A DNA stretch of 44,757 bases from Ectocarpus siliculosus (taxonomy: Eukaryota; Sar; Phaeophyceae; Ectocarpales; Ectocarpaceae). The notes beneath the pieces were generated by a model. The model was given only the letters and a program-made list of their open reading frames with translations, had not been told where the DNA came from and ran no database searches. Both the position numbers and the translations under genes were made by a program. This document shows positions 41,473 to 44,757 of this stretch, piece by piece; position 1 is the stretch's first letter, and every line of letters begins with the position of its first letter. The DNA lies in NCBI GenBank assembly GCA_000310025.1, contig FN648760.1:4630-49386 (forward strand), read 5' to 3'.

Positions 41473-42845
41473 ATGCCGTCAACTCTGAGCAAACTGTATG
41501 ATGCCGCAGCTAGTGGTTCCGTCGAGCGCACGGTTGCCGTGCTTTCTCAAGGGTCGGTAAACATCGACGGAGGCTACGGTGATGTGGGCCGGACCCCCCT
41601 GATGGCGGCCTCCACCATGGGATACTTGCGGGTCGTAAGGGTCCTTTTGAGACTCGGAGCCAGAGTGTCGGTGGCGGACAATGACGGTGCGACAGCTCTA
41701 CACCTGTCGATTGTCAACAAACACCTGGCCGTCAGCAAGGCTCTGGTCAAGGCCGGAGCGGGCGTTGAAGCGCGTGGTGTAGACGGTACGCCGCTTCACG
41801 TGGCCGCGGCGAAAGGATTCCACAAAGGAATGGTGATGCTGATCCACGCAGGTGCGAATGTCGATAGTGAGCAAGAAGGCGGAGCGACACCCCTGTACAT
41901 TTCGGCACGACAAGGGAGACTTGAAGATGTCAGGGTTCTCGTTGGGGCGAAGGCGAATCCGCTCTTGCCTGCATACGACGGCGAAAGCCTCCCGCTCGAC
42001 GCGGCTGCTGAAAACGGACACCTGAAAGTTGTCCGCGAACTAGTACAGCGATTCGGAATCGACAGTTGTTCTCGTGACGGTGGCACGCAAGCTCTCGTGG
42101 AGGCCGCTTCTCAGAATCAAGTAGATATCGTCACTTTTCTGTTTGACAACGGTGCGGTTGACGCGGAGGGCATTGCACTGTGTGCTGCCGTGGAAGGTCG
42201 GCGTGAGGAGTGTATCAAGCTCCTTCTTGCGAATACCAGTACGCGTGCATACGCCAACATGGCCCACGACAGTACCTTGCCCATGTACTCCAACCAACTT
42301 TTCCAAGACACCCCTCTTGTGAGCGCATTTGAGCTGGGGGGCTTCTATTCTCCCAGAATCACGCGCTTGCTCCTTGACGCCGGCGCGGACGTGGCATCGC
42401 GCGTTCGGTATGAAGGAATCGAAGGAGATTGTGTGATACACGATACGCCCTTGGCGATCGCCGAATCGATTCTACCTTTGTGGGAGACCGAATGGGATGC
42501 TTCGGAAGACGTGGAGCTCGGACTGAAGGGTGTCATACGCTTGCTGAAGCAGGTGGATGCAGTTCACGCGATCTCCTGGTGTTGGCCGAACGCCTTGGAG
42601 AAATCAACGCCGATCGTTCGCATGCTGCCGGGTCTGAAGCGCAGGGCGACGAAGCCTCGGGTGGGTGTGGTCTTGGCGGCCCTGTCCAGGTGCGTGGTGT
42701 TGTTTTCGTTCGTCGGGTATGTTTGCGAGCAAGATTGTTGAAAACCGAACTAAAAAACGTCGCGCCACGTCTTGTTATCCACAGGTACAACAGCAAGGAG
42801 GACGGACCGTTCCTGGGGTACTCTCCGGATAAGAATGGGGAATAG
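41473..42845 (+). CDS. Ankyrin-repeat protein, two exons
   Basis: Exon 1 is 41473-42689 and exon 2 is 42785-42845 (donor CAG/GTGCGT, acceptor TTATCCACAG), joining in phase 2 to give 425 residues. Without the splice, exon 1 would read through into an unrelated tail. Six to seven ankyrin repeats lie at residues 5-235 (GRTPLMAASTMGYLRVVRVL, ATALHLSIVNKHLAVSKALV, TPLHVAAAKGFHKGMVMLI, ATPLYISARQGRLEDVRVLV, LPLDAAAENGHLKVVRELV), with one more in the C-terminal part (TPLVSAFELGGFYSPRITRL). The C-terminus PFLGYSPDKNGE follows a helical region. Such proteins form lineage-expanded families in brown algae; ankyrins bind partner proteins, here unknown. No signal or membrane segment. The gene looks intact. 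Confidence 0.85.
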
Positions 42846-43579
42846 GACAGCGACCGTAGCTGCTGTACGTGGGCAGGGGTACAAACGAAGGAGGCTGCCG
42901 CGGGCGAATCTACTGCTGCTCGGTCGTAATGGTGATGGGTTTCGCCATCGGCCGAGCTTGCTCTTGTGTGATGTGTTAAGGAGATAGAGTGGGACATGGT
43001 AGCCCGGAAACAAGCTAGCTATCGCTGCTGCTGCAGCCGACGCGTCAAACGTAGACCCGGGGCATGGCGTTGCTACCCCTCAGTGTCACGCGCCAGTGCG
43101 TGGGGATGAAAATCCCATTGCGCAGATTGAGCATTCGTGGGTGTTAGGCTAGGTAGCCAGGCAGGGCAGGCGGGAAAAATGATGAAGGATCTGTACACCG
43201 TTCAGTGTGGCGCGGTTGCGGGGGGCGTGTGCTACGCAAGTGACTGTGGTATCATAGAGCAGGCAATCCGTGATGTAGCTCAGACATTATCCGCTTTTTT
43301 CGCACGCTGGCGTAAGTGGTATATGGCGCCACGCGGGCAAACATGAAAACATTTGTATTTATTATACGTGGCATGGTTGAGAAGGTGGTGCACACGGCCT
43401 CCTTTGGAGCAATCCATCGGCGTACAAATCGCCTCCATCATCGAGCAACCGCACAGTCAAAGTTGGCTCGTAGTGTGGAGTCTTCTTCATTTGCAGTACT
43501 CGTCTAAATGGGGGGGGGGAATCGGCGAGGCGTGATCCTATCTATTCGCACTCTTTGAAGAAAGAACGGAGGAAAGGTG
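42846..43579. other. Spacer after the ankyrin gene
   Basis: Should hold the ankyrin 3' UTR. No ORF with family signal; a G9 run near 43509-43518 precedes the terminal repeat array. Confidence 0.4.
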
Positions 43580-44757
43580 CTTCTTGCGCATGCAACTCGT
43601 CGTCGGACACATTATAGCTATTCGAAGTGCTGTACTCTCTCCCTCTCCGCGAATTAAGAAGTGCTGGTTGCTGGAACGAGAGCGCCATCGGTGTTCTTCG
43701 CGTGCGCAGCACATCGTCGGACATATCATGGCTGTTTCAATCATCGTACAAGAAGCTTTTGCGGAACAGAGGGTCGCTGCTTCCTTGCGCGCGCGACCAA
43801 GCGTCTGACACATCATGGCTGCTCGGACTTTGCTCTCTCCCTGTCCCCGATTTGATGAATGCAAGTCGGTGGAACGAGAGCACGATCGGTGCTCCTCGCG
43901 TGCGCGACAAACCGTTTGACACATCATGGCTATTTGAACTTTGGTTTCTGCCTGTCGCAGATTTGTAAATTGCTGGTTTGTGGAACGAATGGAGAATCGG
44001 TGCTCTTGCGCGCGGGACAAAGCGTGGGATGCCATGGTGTTCGAAATTTGCTCTCTCCCTCTCTGACATATGAACAGCTGGTTTAAAGTACGAGAGAAGG
44101 ATCGGTGCTTCTTGCGTGAGGCGACCAAGCGTCAGACACGCCATGGATGCTCGAACTTTGCTCCCTGCCCCTCCCAGACTACAAAAAGTGCCGGTTTGTG
44201 GAACAAGGGCGCGATCGGTGCTCCTTGCGAGCGCAACAAATCGTCGGACGCATCATGGCTATTAGAACTTGGCCTCAGCCTCTCCCGGGGTCGAAAATCG
44301 CTGGTGTGTAGAACGAGAGCGGAATCGGTGTTTTTCGGGTGCGCGACCAAGCGTGGGACACTCCATGGATGCTTGAACTGTGCTCTCTCCCGCTCCCTGA
44401 CCTTCAAAAAGCTGATTTGAAGAACGAGAGAAGGATCGGTGCTTCTTGCGCGCGCGACGAATCCTCCGAAAGATCATGGCTGCTCGAACGTTCGCTTTCA
44501 AGAACAAACTGAGGGGGATGCTGCTTGCTCGCGCGACAAAGCGTCGGACACATTCATCATGGCTGTTTGAACTGTCCTATTTCCTTCTCTGACATGTAAA
44601 AAGCAGGTTTGGCAAACGAGAGAGGGGGCGGTGCCTCTTGCGTGTACGACACGTCGTCGGACACATCAGAACTATTCGCCTTGCTCTCTCCCTCTCCCCG
44701 ATGATATAAAGTTGGTTGGTGGAACGAGAGCACGATCGGCGATCCTTACCCGCGCGA
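43580..44757. repeat. Tandem array of about 110-bp units, running off the right edge
   Basis: At least eleven units, beginning near 43580, 43693, 43779, 43890, 44002, 44107, 44220, 44330, 44441, 44520 and 44633. Core words are GGAACGAGAGCACGATCGGTG, CTTGCGCGCGCGACAAAGCG, TCGGACACATCATGGCTG and GCTCTCTCCCTCTCCC. Two units (43693 and 44441) are shortened to about 80-86 bp. On the minus strand, successive units read CRAREEHRSRSRST and ESKVRAAMMCPTL in the same frame for 196 codons (43538-44128), then in other frames. On plus they read RATKRLTHHGCSDFALSLSP. Both may be by-products of the repeat. Confidence 0.8.

Overview
The window looks like nuclear DNA of a stramenopile, most probably a brown alga. 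Genes are split by many GT-AG introns. The ankyrin protein, the chromodomain Ty3/gypsy remnant, the Crinkler-type NTPase-nuclease and a signal-peptide-plus-Phe N-terminus typical of heterokont plastid import all point the same way. The species is an inference. No rRNA, CRISPR array, prokaryotic operon or intact tRNA gene was seen.

Layout: (1) 1-3.9 kb, minus strand: an unrecognised multi-exon gene with a polyQ tract and a Cys/His-rich module, running off the left edge. Its exon phases close only if a 13-bp tandem duplication is ignored. (2) 4.9-5.4 kb, minus: a frameshifted relic of a Pif1-like helicase. (3) 7.9-14.6 kb, plus: the exocyst subunit Sec8/EXOC4 in nine recognisable exons, lacking only its first exon, with a perfect 124-bp tandem duplication in an intron. 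(4) 14.6-33.5 kb: a repeat-rich accessory stretch with a tRNA-derived SINE-like family, minisatellites, a 0.6-kb foldback element, a pair of 412-bp direct repeats 4.85 kb apart, a decayed OTU-like protein fused to 66-bp repeats, and the 3' end of a chromovirus pol gene. (5) 34.4-36.2 kb, minus: a Crinkler/RHS-like P-loop NTPase with a PD-(D/E)XK-like nuclease. (6) 37.7-38.7 kb, minus: a coiled-coil protein with a plastid-type presequence, whose stop codon lies in a TA-flanked foldback element. (7) 41.5-42.8 kb, plus: a two-exon ankyrin-repeat gene. (8) 43.6 kb to the right edge: an array of about 110-bp repeats.

The genes do not form a pathway. Sec8 is a conserved housekeeping gene (vesicle tethering). 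The Crinkler-like, ankyrin, coiled-coil and OTU sequences are of kinds that expand by lineage, embedded in mobile-element debris. The best candidates for something undescribed are the minus-strand Cys-rich gene with its frameshifting duplication, the SINE-like family, the NTPase-nuclease, and the TA-flanked foldback element. Exon boundaries were read by eye from splice motifs and phase; no alignment or search was run.
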